The notes: generated by a model not told the origin, from the sequence alone. A stretch of DNA of 64,000 bases from CAVTWJ01 sp964525605 (GCA_964525605.1 CAZGKT010000003.1:98460-162459); one strand, 5' to 3'; shown: positions 17,759-25,560, counted from the stretch's first letter. Numbers and translations are program-made.

Positions 17759-17772
17759 GCTTGTTTCTTTGC
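17759..17772 (+). promoter_or_regulatory. Weak sigma-54-like promoter
   Basis: GCTTGTTTCTTTGC keeps the 10-bp spacing and the TTGC box but has GC instead of GG at -24. It is proposed only because a good dyad pair lies 50-90 bp upstream. Confidence 0.3.
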
Positions 17773-17880
17773 GGACCGAATCCGATAGTGAAGATGCGGA
17801 AGAAATTTCATCCGCGCGATTTTAATAAATATTTCCCGCAGTGCGGGTCTCCGTTGAATCGGAAAAAGGAAAAAAGAACA

Positions 17881-18279
17881 ATGAAGAATCTTCTGAGGGT
17901 GTGGATGGGACTGCTGTTTATTTCGGCGACGGGAATGCTCAGGGCCGACGATGCGGCTCTCCAGACGGACAAAAATCAGGAACAGCACAAGGTCGACGTG
18001 GATCAGCACAACCTGAATACCTCCAATGACAAATTGAACGCGGACCAATCCGCCATCAACGGACACAACGACACGATCAGCGGAGATAAAAAAGAAATCA
18101 AAAAAGACTCCGTGTCTTTGAAAAAGCAGCGCGCCCGCAGGGCCAGGAGGCTCGCGGCCTTGAAGAAGGAACGGGATAAAAACCGAAAAATGACCAAAAG
18201 TTTGGACGACAGCAAACAAAACCTGAAGCAAACGGACGAAAAGATTGAGGACAAAAAACAGGATGCGGCGGCGAAGTAA
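17881..18279 (+). CDS. Secreted, highly charged coiled-coil protein
   Basis: 132 residues beginning MKNLLRVWMGLLFISATGML, a signal peptide probably cleaved before ADDAAL, with a purine-rich AAGGAAAAAAG ribosome site. The mature protein is almost entirely charged and helical (Lys, Asp, Gln, Asn), with heptad-like DKNQEQHKVDVDQHNLN and a very basic RARRARRLAALKKERDKNRK stretch. I recognise no family. It may be a periplasmic filamentous or nucleic-acid/polymer-binding protein. A longer in-frame opening at 17656 would delete the signal peptide and crosses the dyad element, so it is not used. A terminator follows immediately. Confidence 0.65.
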   Translation: MKNLLRVWMGLLFISATGMLRADDAALQTDKNQEQHKVDVDQHNLNTSNDKLNADQSAINGHNDTISGDKKEIKKDSVSLKKQRARRARRLAALKKERDKNRKMTKSLDDSKQNLKQTDEKIEDKKQDAAAK

Positions 18280-18305
18280 TTTAAATCTCCTACACATTGT
18301 CTTTC

Positions 18306-18341
18306 TAGGGCGGGTGCTCAGGACACCCGCCCTATTTTTTT
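18306..18341 (+). terminator. Rho-independent terminator
   Basis: Perfect stem TAGGGCGGGTG / CACCCGCCCTA with a 7-nt loop and a T7 tract. Confidence 0.92.
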
Positions 18342-18393
18342 GAACGAAGGCATTTCCCCATTTTTGGGGGTGGATGAAGAAAGGGCCAAACCC

Positions 18394-19473
18394 ATGATTA
18401 AAACTCTCCTATTGTTTGCGGTCCTTTGGGGTGCAGCCGCTCCTTGTTTCGCCGGCGACATGGACGTCATCGTTTTGGATTGCACCAATTCGACCGTCGC
18501 CTCGGATTTAACCGGCAAACTTCCCGCGGTCTACCAGGGGGGCGATGATTTTGACGCCGCCGGGTTTACTGGAAACGGGGAGATCACCCAAAAAGAATTT
18601 GGGGAACTCACCAAGACTACACTCAAAAAGCCCAAGGGCACGGTCCGGCTCATAATCACAAAAGGCGACACGGTGGCGATCTATGTCGTCACTTCGATCC
18701 CGATGCAAACCTTCAACCAGGCCGTGGCCCTCCCCGACGCGCCGCTCCAGTGGGTGGCCGATCCCATGACGTTAGTGTCCTCCCCTTCTTCCAGCGATTC
18801 AGGCCCCGTGACCTCGGTGAGCGGGCCTCTCACGCTCTCCATCTTGAGAACCGCCCGGTTTCTTCTCAAAGAAATGCAAAGGCCCGCCGCACTGGAGTCA
18901 GGGGGGATCCCGAAGGCTTCCTCCTTGTTCGGAGTCACTTTCAAGGAAGCGGGACCTTCCAAGCTTCCCGCGGAAGAGAAACCGCCAACTGAAAAGATTT
19001 ACTACTATTACTTGGAAAAATATAAATTAAAATTCGAGCACAGCCTGTTGACCCTTTCCTTTGAGGATCAAAAAGCGAACCAATTAAATGTCGAGACGAT
19101 TATGACGGGAAAGGCCGAGAATTGGTTCCTGATGGCGGGCGGGCCACTCGCCGCTTACAATTTCAACACGAACAATTTCGGGAATAATCCCACGGGCCTT
19201 TATGTCGGATTGAATTGGACTCCAAACGATATTTTTGACCCGGGTATGCGGCTTTTGATTGTGAACCTTTTGGATGTGAATACATCCAACCCATCTTCCG
19301 CGATCGGTTTGGTGGGGTTGGGGATGGGCTTTCCGAAGATGGACTCGTTTATTCCCCTTTCAACCCTGTCGGTGACGGAGACGTTGGTTTACAATTTGAA
19401 CAGCTCAAACTTCCAATTGCTGACCATGTTCAATTACGATGTGACGGATCTTTTGCAGTTCCTGAAATTATAG
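18394..19473 (+). CDS. Secreted protein of unknown function
   Basis: About 359 residues with a clear signal peptide MIKTLLLFAVLWGAAAPCFA at ATG 18394, preceded by GAAAGGG; a longer frame from 18340 would place 18 charged residues in front. The N-terminal part has SVVV-type strands and low-complexity Ser/Pro (TLVSSPSSSDSGPVTSVSGP, about residues 127-146). The C-terminal part alternates hydrophobic and Gly/Asn residues (GLYVGLNWTPNDIFDPGMRL), suggesting an outer-membrane beta-barrel. I do not recognise a family. The metallophosphoesterase gene follows 13 bp later. Confidence 0.6.
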   Translation: MIKTLLLFAVLWGAAAPCFAGDMDVIVLDCTNSTVASDLTGKLPAVYQGGDDFDAAGFTGNGEITQKEFGELTKTTLKKPKGTVRLIITKGDTVAIYVVTSIPMQTFNQAVALPDAPLQWVADPMTLVSSPSSSDSGPVTSVSGPLTLSILRTARFLLKEMQRPAALESGGIPKASSLFGVTFKEAGPSKLPAEEKPPTEKIYYYYLEKYKLKFEHSLLTLSFEDQKANQLNVETIMTGKAENWFLMAGGPLAAYNFNTNNFGNNPTGLYVGLNWTPNDIFDPGMRLLIVNLLDVNTSNPSSAIGLVGLGMGFPKMDSFIPLSTLSVTETLVYNLNSSNFQLLTMFNYDVTDLLQFLKL

Positions 19474-19486
19474 ACGGGGGGCTTTT

Positions 19487-20656
19487 TTGGCAAGACGCCG
19501 CACGGTTCTCATCCTCAACCTGGTATTCAGCATATTTTTCCTTCTCAACGCTGCCGCAATCCTCTCGGGTCTGACCCTTTACCCCCGGCATTGGCATGTG
19601 GTTCTATTGGGTGCGGTTTTCGGCAACCTTCTCTGGCTTCTTTTTCCCATGATCCTGAGAGGCCATTCTTCCCCCTCTTTCAGGATTTTTAGGGCGTTTT
19701 TGGGGCCCGTTTGGGTTCTTTGGAATTTTTTCATCATGCTCAACACCCTTTTTCTTCTCCTGATGGGGTTGATCTGGCTCCTGACCCTGGAATGGGGCGG
19801 CCATCCCTTTTGGTCTTTCGCGCAGGTACCCTACAACGTCTTTTTGGGGGTGATCGGGTTCATTCTTATCGAAGGTTATATCCAGAACATTCTCACATTG
19901 AAGGTGGAACGTGTTCAGGTTCCCATCCCCCATCTGCCGGAAGCGTTCAACGGTTTCAAGATCGCCATGATATCGGATCTGCACGTAGGGCTCTTTTCAA
20001 GGCTTTCCCGTTTGCGGCAGTTTTCGCGGGCCGCCCTTGCGGAAAACCCCGACCTCTTCGTGGTTTGCGGGGATATCACCGACGACGATCCTTACTATAT
20101 TCCCAAGTTTCTGAAGGGGATGGACCCCCTTCCCGAAACGCTTCCCCAATTCGGGATCCTGGGAAACCACGACATTTACGCGGACCCGGTGAAGACCCTG
20201 GAGGCCCTTCAGGGAAGCCGCGTTCGGATGCTGGTGAACGAGGGGTTGGTCCTTCATCGGGGCGATTCTTCCCTCTGGCTGGCGGGGGTGGGCGATCAAG
20301 GGGCCCGGCCCATCAATCACGCCGGCGACTTTTCACCCGACTTTGATAGGGCCCTTCAAGATAAACCCGCCGGCTTGGTGACGGTACTCCTGGCCCACCA
20401 GCCCCAGGGTTTCCGGGAATCCAAGAAACGGGGAGTGGAACTGACTCTCAGCGGCCATACGCACGGGGGACAATTCGGGTTCAAGGCCTTGAAATGGTCC
20501 CTGGCCAAACCCCTGTTGAAATACGACATGGGCCTGTTTCACGAGGAGAATTGCCGACTCTACGTGACGCCTGGAACCGGCTATTGGGTCCTGCCCGTCA
20601 GGTTTGGCCTTTCCCCTGAAGTCAGCCTGATCGAACTGGTCCCCGAGAAACTGTAA
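19487..20656 (+). CDS. Membrane-bound calcineurin-like metallophosphoesterase (YkuE/YaeI type)
   Basis: 389 residues, TTG start after a G-rich GGGGGG site. Four hydrophobic helices occupy the first 135 residues. The catalytic domain then shows the metallophosphoesterase motifs in order: ISDLHVG (DxH), CGDITDDD (GDxxD), GILGNHDIY (GNHD), LLAHQP and LSGHTHGGQFG (GHxH). Relatives such as YkuE and LpxG/LpxH-type enzymes cleave phosphodiester bonds of cell-envelope substrates such as UDP-diacylglucosamine; the substrate here is unknown. The stop is followed by a 383-bp gap. Confidence 0.88.
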   Translation: MARRRTVLILNLVFSIFFLLNAAAILSGLTLYPRHWHVVLLGAVFGNLLWLLFPMILRGHSSPSFRIFRAFLGPVWVLWNFFIMLNTLFLLLMGLIWLLTLEWGGHPFWSFAQVPYNVFLGVIGFILIEGYIQNILTLKVERVQVPIPHLPEAFNGFKIAMISDLHVGLFSRLSRLRQFSRAALAENPDLFVVCGDITDDDPYYIPKFLKGMDPLPETLPQFGILGNHDIYADPVKTLEALQGSRVRMLVNEGLVLHRGDSSLWLAGVGDQGARPINHAGDFSPDFDRALQDKPAGLVTVLLAHQPQGFRESKKRGVELTLSGHTHGGQFGFKALKWSLAKPLLKYDMGLFHEENCRLYVTPGTGYWVLPVRFGLSPEVSLIELVPEKL

Positions 20657-20671
20657 AACCAACATCCAACA

Positions 20672-20761
20672 CGAAGTCACAAAGACACTAAGGATGGCAA
20701 AACAAAGTCGTATTTCTATGACATTTCAATAGCCTTACTTTTGGTGTTCTTTGTGTCTTCG
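20672..20761. repeat. Inverted repeat in intergenic DNA
   Basis: Arms CGAAGTCACAAAGACAC (20672-20688) and GTGTTCTTTGTGTCTTCG (20744-20761) are near-perfect inverted copies about 55 bp apart. It resembles an intergenic palindromic element. The rest of the 20657-21039 gap holds the dyads and promoter of the ubiquitin-like locus; I see no gene. Confidence 0.4.
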
Positions 20762-20888
20762 AGGCGTTGTCCCCCTTTGTTCCAAAGGAGCAAAGAAAAG
20801 CGGGACTATACCGACGTCCATAAAAGCTTTCATTGAAGGTCGGCATGTGTTGGAGTTTGTTTTTGTCGGATTTGAACAATAATCGGAA

Positions 20889-20920
20889 ATCATATTGATA
20901 GTCCTTTGAATCATTTTGCC
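20889..20920. promoter_or_regulatory. Dyad elements upstream of the Ubl operon promoter
   Basis: ATCATATTGAT (20889-20899) and ATCATTTTGCC (20910-20920), starts 21 bp apart, ending about 95 bp before the -24 element. Confidence 0.6.
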
Positions 20921-21013
20921 TCACCTGAAACATCCCCGCCTTTTTGAAGACTCCGCTCCCATGAGATTCCCTTGCCCGTGAAGGATTTGAAACCTGATGC
21001 CGGTTACGGCCAG

Positions 21014-21029
21014 GGCATGATCCTTGCTT
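21014..21029 (+). promoter_or_regulatory. Sigma-54 promoter ahead of the ubiquitin-like operon
   Basis: GGCATGATCCTTGCTT, GG-N10-GC; predicted start near 21039. All genes to 24994 run in the same direction behind it with no obvious terminator. Confidence 0.83.
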
Positions 21030-21039
21030 TAAAAGTGCC

Positions 21040-21216
21040 ATGCGAAAAGTGAATTTTAATCCGGGGAAATCGGAAAGTGCCAAGAAAGAACCGGGGAACC
21101 AGACCGAGGATCTGGAAGACAGGGAAGATCAAAAACCAAAAGAATCCCCGCCCGATCTCACTCCGGCCGAAAAGCTCAAAGAAAATGAAACCGTAACGGA
21201 TAACTGGCTTTTTTAG
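21040..21216 (+). CDS. Small charged protein, possibly leaderless (uncertain)
   Basis: 58-codon frame encoding a very polar, Glu/Lys/Pro-rich peptide starting MRKVNFNPGKSESAKKE and ending KENETVTDNWLF. Its ATG lies at the predicted sigma-54 transcription start, so it would be translated leaderless or from the GTG at codon 4. No homologue is recognised. It ends 35 bp before the secreted-protein gene. It could instead be a non-coding leader. Confidence 0.35.
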   Translation: MRKVNFNPGKSESAKKEPGNQTEDLEDREDQKPKESPPDLTPAEKLKENETVTDNWLF

Positions 21217-21251
21217 GAAAGCTGGTTTTCCAAAGACTCAAGGGAGAAACC

Positions 21252-22052
21252 ATGAAATCGTTGTATGTAAGCGTGATGAAGTTTACGGGAGCCTGTCTTC
21301 TGATGTTCTCTTTCTCATTTTTGATCGGAACGAAGATTCTGATGGCTGAACCCACCCTTCTGCACCTGGATTTCCAGGATGGTCTGGGAGGCGCGGTCGC
21401 GGTCAAGCATGCCACCTTGGTTTTGGTGGTGGGGAACTACGTTGAAAAATTACCTCTGGCCCTTTCGGCCGATGGCGGGTTGGACCTGCCTCTGGACGCT
21501 TCCTGGCTGAGGGCCAATTGGCCCGGTGGGACGAGCCAGCTTAAAAACGTGGAACGGGCCTATATCTACCTCAAGGCCCCCGGTTACGCCTCAATCGTTT
21601 CGGACCCGATTCACTGGATGGGAACCGAGTCGGATGGAAACGAGAAAAACGTGGTGATCTCCTTTCCGCGCGGAAAAACCGTCGGGATCACGAAAGGCGA
21701 CAGCTTTTCCATGGTTGTGAACTTCCGTAAACCCTCCGACCGGTTCGTCAAGTTATCCGACGGAAATGGAAACCCCCTCACGGGCGTCCAGGTGAAATCC
21801 TTCGTTTATTGGTCCAAAACCGACAAGGGGAACCTGAACGGGGCCGATCCTCTGGGCGTGGGCATCAGCGATGAAAATGGAAAGGTTCCGTTGATCGATG
21901 GGGATTTTACCTACGCTTTGCAGGTGACCCACAAATCCTATCCGGGCAATCCGGCAGGCACAGTGCTCGTCGTGAAGAAATTTGAAGAAAAAGAAATCGA
22001 AGCGCCGGTCGCCGTGCCTACGGATTCGCCGACCGTGATCGATATGCAGTAA
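21252..22052 (+). CDS. Secreted protein with beta-sandwich-like repeats, unknown function
   Basis: 266 residues; GGGAGAAACC precedes the ATG. The N-terminus is a long signal peptide (TGACLLMFSFSFLIGTKILMA) likely cleaved before EPTLLH. The mature part is beta-rich: YIYLKAPGYASIV resembles carboxypeptidase-regulatory or Ig-like folds, and LSDGNGNPLTGVQVKSFVYW looks like a second such repeat. The C-terminus is Pro/Val/Thr rich. It is the first convincing gene behind the sigma-54 promoter and lies 132 bp upstream of the Ubl gene, so it may belong to the same unit, though export would separate it from cytoplasmic conjugation. Confidence 0.62.
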   Translation: MKSLYVSVMKFTGACLLMFSFSFLIGTKILMAEPTLLHLDFQDGLGGAVAVKHATLVLVVGNYVEKLPLALSADGGLDLPLDASWLRANWPGGTSQLKNVERAYIYLKAPGYASIVSDPIHWMGTESDGNEKNVVISFPRGKTVGITKGDSFSMVVNFRKPSDRFVKLSDGNGNPLTGVQVKSFVYWSKTDKGNLNGADPLGVGISDENGKVPLIDGDFTYALQVTHKSYPGNPAGTVLVVKKFEEKEIEAPVAVPTDSPTVIDMQ

Positions 22053-22184
22053 TCGGCGGCGTCCTCTCGTCACCGAAAAGACCCTGGCTGAAGAACCGTT
22101 CAAGGCGTTAACGAGATTCTATGCTAAGCCGTTTCACCCTAGTTTTTCTCACCCTTAACCAGTTTCAAGAAAGAAGGACGAATC

Positions 22185-22691
22185 ATGACGAACAAAATGA
22201 CCGAGTTGGACGAGATGATTTTAGTGGAAGGCCCCGGAATGACCGAGGTCATCGAGGTGAAGGTAAAAACCGGCGCCCACCTGCAGGAAATCATTGTGGC
22301 CGTGGCCAAGGTCGGCAACTTTTCGCCGAAGGATGCCTATCTCTTCCTGGAAAATGAGAAGACCCCCTTGAATCCGGAGCATCTTTTGGACGAAAAGCAT
22401 CCCCGCCATAAAGTCCATCACGTCCACACCCAGAAGGAAATCGGAGTCGAAGTATTCTTCAACGGCCAGGAGCATAAGATGCATTTCTCGCCCGCGACCA
22501 CCGTCAAAAAGGTACTGGCCTGGGCGGCCCATCAGTTCAAAATTTCAGAACAGGACGCCACGGAGGTGTATTTATCCATCCATGGTTCCGCCGCGCCTAT
22601 CAGCGGTACCGCCCATATCGGCCGTTTCGTGCCGCACGACAAGCACACGCTTTTGCTGGACATGATTACCCCCGTGAAAGTGAACGGATAA
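22185..22691 (+). CDS. Tandem ubiquitin-like protein (multiubiquitin/DUF2604-like)
   Basis: 168-residue protein made of two beta-grasp-like units: about 10-85 (EMILVEGPGMTEVIEVKVKTG, AYLFLENEKTPLNPEHLL) and about 86-168 (GVEVFFNGQEHKMHFSPATT, VYLSIHGSAAPIS, KHTLLLDMITPVKVNG). It ends in a single C-terminal Gly, as a conjugatable ubiquitin-like tail would, so no processing may be needed. AAGAAGGA precedes the ATG. The next genes encode E2-like, JAB and E1 proteins, the composition of bacterial ubiquitin-like conjugation operons (comparative work of Iyer, Burroughs and Aravind; more recently Bil and Bub systems). A paralogue, identical at more than half of positions by eye, forms the C-terminus of the membrane protein at 25718-27478. 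The fold assignment rests on pattern and context. Confidence 0.78.
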   Translation: MTNKMTELDEMILVEGPGMTEVIEVKVKTGAHLQEIIVAVAKVGNFSPKDAYLFLENEKTPLNPEHLLDEKHPRHKVHHVHTQKEIGVEVFFNGQEHKMHFSPATTVKKVLAWAAHQFKISEQDATEVYLSIHGSAAPISGTAHIGRFVPHDKHTLLLDMITPVKVNG

Positions 22692-22693
22692 CC

Positions 22694-23176
22694 ATGCCGG
22701 AAAAGGACCCGGCGCTCATCCGGGTGGAGGGGGATCTGGACTCCCTCCCCTTTCGGGCCGGAATCCGCCGTGGTTTTTGGCAAGTCCAGTCTTTCACTTT
22801 TCCCGTTTTGTTCATGTTGGTCAGGGCGGAGGGCGACGACCGGATTGAGACCTGGTTTCGTTTTCGATTCGACCTCGATCGGTATCCGGGCCGGGCCCCT
22901 TCTTGCCGGCTTTGGGAAATGAATTCGGACGAGGAAATTCGAGAAGAAAACCGGCCGAGAAAAAAGAATCAGGACGGAAGTATGGAAATGTTCGACCCCT
23001 TCAAACCCTGGCAGGGAAGCCATATCTATCGGCCCTGGGAGCATGAAACCGGCCCCCATCTCGACGCGCAAAACAAGCATCCCCATTTGGCCTGGCACCC
23101 CGATAGGGAATTATCCTTCGTGCTAGAGGATCTTCATGAACGGCTCAACCGGTACGTCCCCGCGGGAAACTCCTGA
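22694..23176 (+). CDS. E2-like (UBC/RWD fold) protein lacking the usual catalytic Cys
   Basis: 160 residues, starting 2 nt after the Ubl stop. A beta-meander (FTFPVLFMLVRAE, TWFRFRFDLDRYPGRAPSCRLWE) matches the E2 core with its YP-x-x-x-P flap (about 64-69), and LAWHPDRELSFVLEDLHERL (about 132-151) matches the W-x-P and final helices of E2 enzymes. Between these elements, where an E2 has its active Cys, there are several His residues but no Cys; the only Cys (71) is in the flap strand. It may therefore be a non-catalytic adaptor, use another nucleophile, or have a relocated Cys. Its place between Ubl and JAB/E1 supports a role in the conjugation pathway. Confidence 0.65.
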   Translation: MPEKDPALIRVEGDLDSLPFRAGIRRGFWQVQSFTFPVLFMLVRAEGDDRIETWFRFRFDLDRYPGRAPSCRLWEMNSDEEIREENRPRKKNQDGSMEMFDPFKPWQGSHIYRPWEHETGPHLDAQNKHPHLAWHPDRELSFVLEDLHERLNRYVPAGNS

Positions 23177-23657
23177 AACTACGCCGAGACTGGTTTGCGG
23201 TCAAAACTTCTGGAATCAAGGCTGCCGGGAACTTAACAAACGCACGGGGGGAATCCGTGAAAGCGGAGCCTTTTTGCTGGGAAAAAAGGAAGGGAACAAC
23301 CGCCGGATTACCCGTTTGGTTTATTACGACGACTTGGATCCGCATTGTTTCGACAAGGGAATTGTGGAATTCGACGGCAGCAAATTCGGGCTTCTCTGGG
23401 AAATCTGCCGGGGTGAGGGCACGGAAGTCGTGGCAGACGTTCATGTGCACGCCCGCGGTTCCGGGCAAAGCCCATCGGACCGAGCCCATCCCATGATGCC
23501 CCTGGCGGGGCATTGGGCGGTCATCCTTCCTTCCTTCGCTGGGAAGAACAATTTGCCTGGGGCGATTGGTCTTTACCAATATCAAGGAGATGGAAATTGG
23601 ACCAACCGTTCACGGGAAGGTAAGAATTTTTTCCGATTGGACAAGGACACCCCATGA
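23136..23657 (+). CDS. JAB/MPN (JAMM) metallopeptidase, deubiquitinase-like
   Basis: 173 residues overlapping the E2-like gene by 41 bp. Zinc JAMM residues are visible in order: E42 in RESGAFLLG, HVH (103, 105), and SPSD (S112, D115). The spacing between the second His and the Ser is one residue shorter than in classical JAMM proteins. In bacterial ubiquitin-like operons such enzymes process the Ubl or remove it from targets. Because the adjacent Ubl already ends in Gly, deconjugation is the more likely job. Its stop overlaps the E1 start (ATGA). Confidence 0.75.
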   Translation: MNGSTGTSPRETPETTPRLVCGQNFWNQGCRELNKRTGGIRESGAFLLGKKEGNNRRITRLVYYDDLDPHCFDKGIVEFDGSKFGLLWEICRGEGTEVVADVHVHARGSGQSPSDRAHPMMPLAGHWAVILPSFAGKNNLPGAIGLYQYQGDGNWTNRSREGKNFFRLDKDTP

Positions 23658-24994
23658 AAATCGACCCGGAAACCACCCGCCTTCTCAAACTTTACCCGGA
23701 AAGCGGCCGGGGCGACCTGGAGGATGGCCAGGCCTTTTTCGACCAATTGAAACTTGAGGTTTACCTGAGCGAGTCGGATTCAGACCAGCCCGCCGCCCAG
23801 GCCGCAGCCCTAACCGCCGTGGTGACGGGGGTGCGCAGTTTCCGGGGGGGCGTTTGCCTGACCGGAGCGGTCCATGAAAAATTGCTTTTACCCCTGCCCC
23901 CCTACCAAACAATGGGTGAGGCCGCATCCGGGCTGGGCGCGACGAAGGGGGTGAAGGCCGACTATTCGATCGTGATCGGTTACGCCCCCCCGCACACAAA
24001 GGCCTGGGCCGTCAAACCTTGGTGGGACGGTTGGAAAGTGGGTCTGAGACCCATTCACGACGACCAGCCCTTGGGAGTCGGATCCAATGTCCTGGCGGGA
24101 ATCGCCGCGGGGGCCCTGGCTGTTTCGGAAGCTTTTAAACGCGCCTTGGGGGATCCCCGGGCGGGCCGCGAAGCGTCTTCGGTTTCCATATGGGACCCGG
24201 TCCAGAATTCAAACCCCCTGAAGAAAGAAGTATATCTGCCCAAGTCCCTTTGGGCCCTCGGTCTGGGTAATTTGGGTCAGGCCTATCTTTGGACCTTCGG
24301 GTTGCTGCCTTTCAAGGAGCCTCAGGAGGTCGAGCTTCTCCTTCAGGATTTTGACTATGTCCAAGCTTCCAACTATGGCACTTCCGTACTGACGGGGCAC
24401 GACGACGTAGGTGTGCGCAAAAGCAAAATCATGGAGACATGGGCACTCAAGATGGGCTTCAAGGTGACACGCAACGACCGGCCCTTCGACCAAAACACGC
24501 GGCGGCGTGATTTCGAGCCTTCCGTGGTTCTCTCGGGGCTGGACAACGTTTCGACCCGCCGGCTTTTAAGCGGTGCCAATTTTGATTACATCATCGACGC
24601 GGGGTTGGGCAATACGGCCAGCAACTACCATCTCTACCGAATCAACGTGTTCGACGAGAACTTCAGGCCCGAGGACATTCTCAAGGACGATGGAGCGGGG
24701 GAAAACGAGAGGATCGAGTCGAACAAGGCCCTTCGCGCCTATCGGGAAGAAGTGACCAAATACCCGGAGGAAGAATGCGGTATCGCTGAGATCGCGGGGG
24801 CAAGCGTGGCCGTACCCTTCGTAAGCGTGTTTACCAGCGCGTTGGTCATCACCCAGGCGATACGAATGGCTTCGCTGGAACCGCCTTTCCGGACCCTATC
24901 CGGTTCCACCATGGACTTTCCGGAAATCCGAACCCGTTACGACGACACTCTCAAGGTGAAGAACCTGGGTTATTCTGAGGCGATGGCCTGGTGA
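23654..24994 (+). CDS. E1-like ThiF-family activating enzyme
   Basis: 446 residues. The first 190 form an N-terminal domain without recognisable motifs. The ThiF/E1 adenylation domain follows: WALGLGNLGQAY (GxGxxG at about 203-208), LLLQDFDYVQASNYGTS (acidic ATP/Mg residues D232, D234), and SGLDNVSTRRLL (D297, R302). Cys375 in EEECGIAEIAGASVAVPFV is the candidate thioester Cys. In related systems the enzyme adenylates the C-terminal Gly of the Ubl and carries it as a thioester. It overlaps the JAB gene by 4 bp and ends the operon; a repeat-rich 700-bp gap follows. Confidence 0.82.
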   Translation: MKIDPETTRLLKLYPESGRGDLEDGQAFFDQLKLEVYLSESDSDQPAAQAAALTAVVTGVRSFRGGVCLTGAVHEKLLLPLPPYQTMGEAASGLGATKGVKADYSIVIGYAPPHTKAWAVKPWWDGWKVGLRPIHDDQPLGVGSNVLAGIAAGALAVSEAFKRALGDPRAGREASSVSIWDPVQNSNPLKKEVYLPKSLWALGLGNLGQAYLWTFGLLPFKEPQEVELLLQDFDYVQASNYGTSVLTGHDDVGVRKSKIMETWALKMGFKVTRNDRPFDQNTRRRDFEPSVVLSGLDNVSTRRLLSGANFDYIIDAGLGNTASNYHLYRINVFDENFRPEDILKDDGAGENERIESNKALRAYREEVTKYPEEECGIAEIAGASVAVPFVSVFTSALVITQAIRMASLEPPFRTLSGSTMDFPEIRTRYDDTLKVKNLGYSEAMAW

Positions 24995-25030
24995 TGGGAA
25001 AACCCAATTATTTAGAGGTTCTTCCTATTC

Positions 25031-25107
25031 GACTAATTGACTAATACCGGCCTTTAGTCGTTTAGTCGAATCGTTAGTCAATTAGTCGATTCATTAGTCG
25101 ATTAGTC
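25031..25107. repeat. Phased TTAGTC / GACTAA array
   Basis: GACTAA at 25031 and 25039, then TTAGTC at 25054, 25062, 25074, 25082, 25094 and 25102: spacings alternate 8 and 12 bp, a 20-bp unit. TTAGTCAATTAGTC (25074-25087) is the exact reverse complement of 25031-25044. Related copies continue at 25155-25200. Non-coding and not CRISPR-like. Confidence 0.7.
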
Positions 25108-25232
25108 CCCCAAAAACCAAAGAATTCGGTGTATTCCCCTTTACGACTCATTTGCGTCTAATTGACTAAAGGCGGTCATTAGTCGAATGAGTCGATTAGC
25201 GAATCGATTCATACCGGTCTTTAGACGATATT

Positions 25233-25354
25233 TCTCACTTCCAATTTTAATTGGTAGTGAGATTGGATAATTGGAAGTGAGATTTACCGGTCTTTTATTT
25301 GGTTATTGAGGTTTTTTTTAGACCGGTAGGGTCGGTAATTGGAAGTGAGATTTA
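25233..25354. repeat. Inverted and direct AATTGGAAGTGAGA repeats
   Basis: TCTCACTTCCAATT (25233-25246) faces AATTGGTAGTGAGA (25249-25262), a 14-bp inverted repeat with one mismatch. The 18-mer AATTGGAAGTGAGATTTA then occurs twice as an exact direct repeat at 25269-25286 and 25337-25354. Confidence 0.7.
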
Positions 25355-25454
25355 TACCGACCGTGTACCACCGAATTCCGGTATGAATACCACCCAATAC
25401 CAGCCGTATACCGGCTGAATACCAGTGAATACCGCCGTATACCGGGGTAATACC
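25354..25454. repeat. ATACC array with 10-11 bp helical phasing
   Basis: ATACC or a one-base variant starts at about 25354, 25365, 25375, 25387, 25397, 25408, 25419, 25429, 25439 and 25450. Steps of 10-12 bp, mostly 10 or 11, place all copies on one face of the helix. It lies about 190-290 bp upstream of the sigma-54 promoter of the membrane-tethered Ubl gene. The whole 24995-25717 gap appears non-coding. Confidence 0.7.
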
Positions 25455-25560
25455 ATTTATACAGGATGCTGTGACCCCAGGTGTGCTCGGGGGGACTAAC
25501 TGTGTACTTGGGCGGAAAGAGAACGCCCTATCAAATGCGATCATCGTGTAAGTGTTGATT

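Noticed and set aside
22121..22357. Alternative frame overlapping the start of the Ubl gene
   Set aside because: Overlaps the Ubl in another phase; the Ubl frame is supported by its paralogue.
25031..25200. Possible CRISPR array in the TTAGTC region
   Set aside because: Repeats are 6 bp with 2-6 bp gaps, far too short, and no cas genes are near.
25284..25544. Minus-strand frame with GGIHWYSAG-type repeats
   Set aside because: It is a translation of the phased ATACC DNA array; the 10-12 bp steps are not codon multiples and there is no ribosome site.
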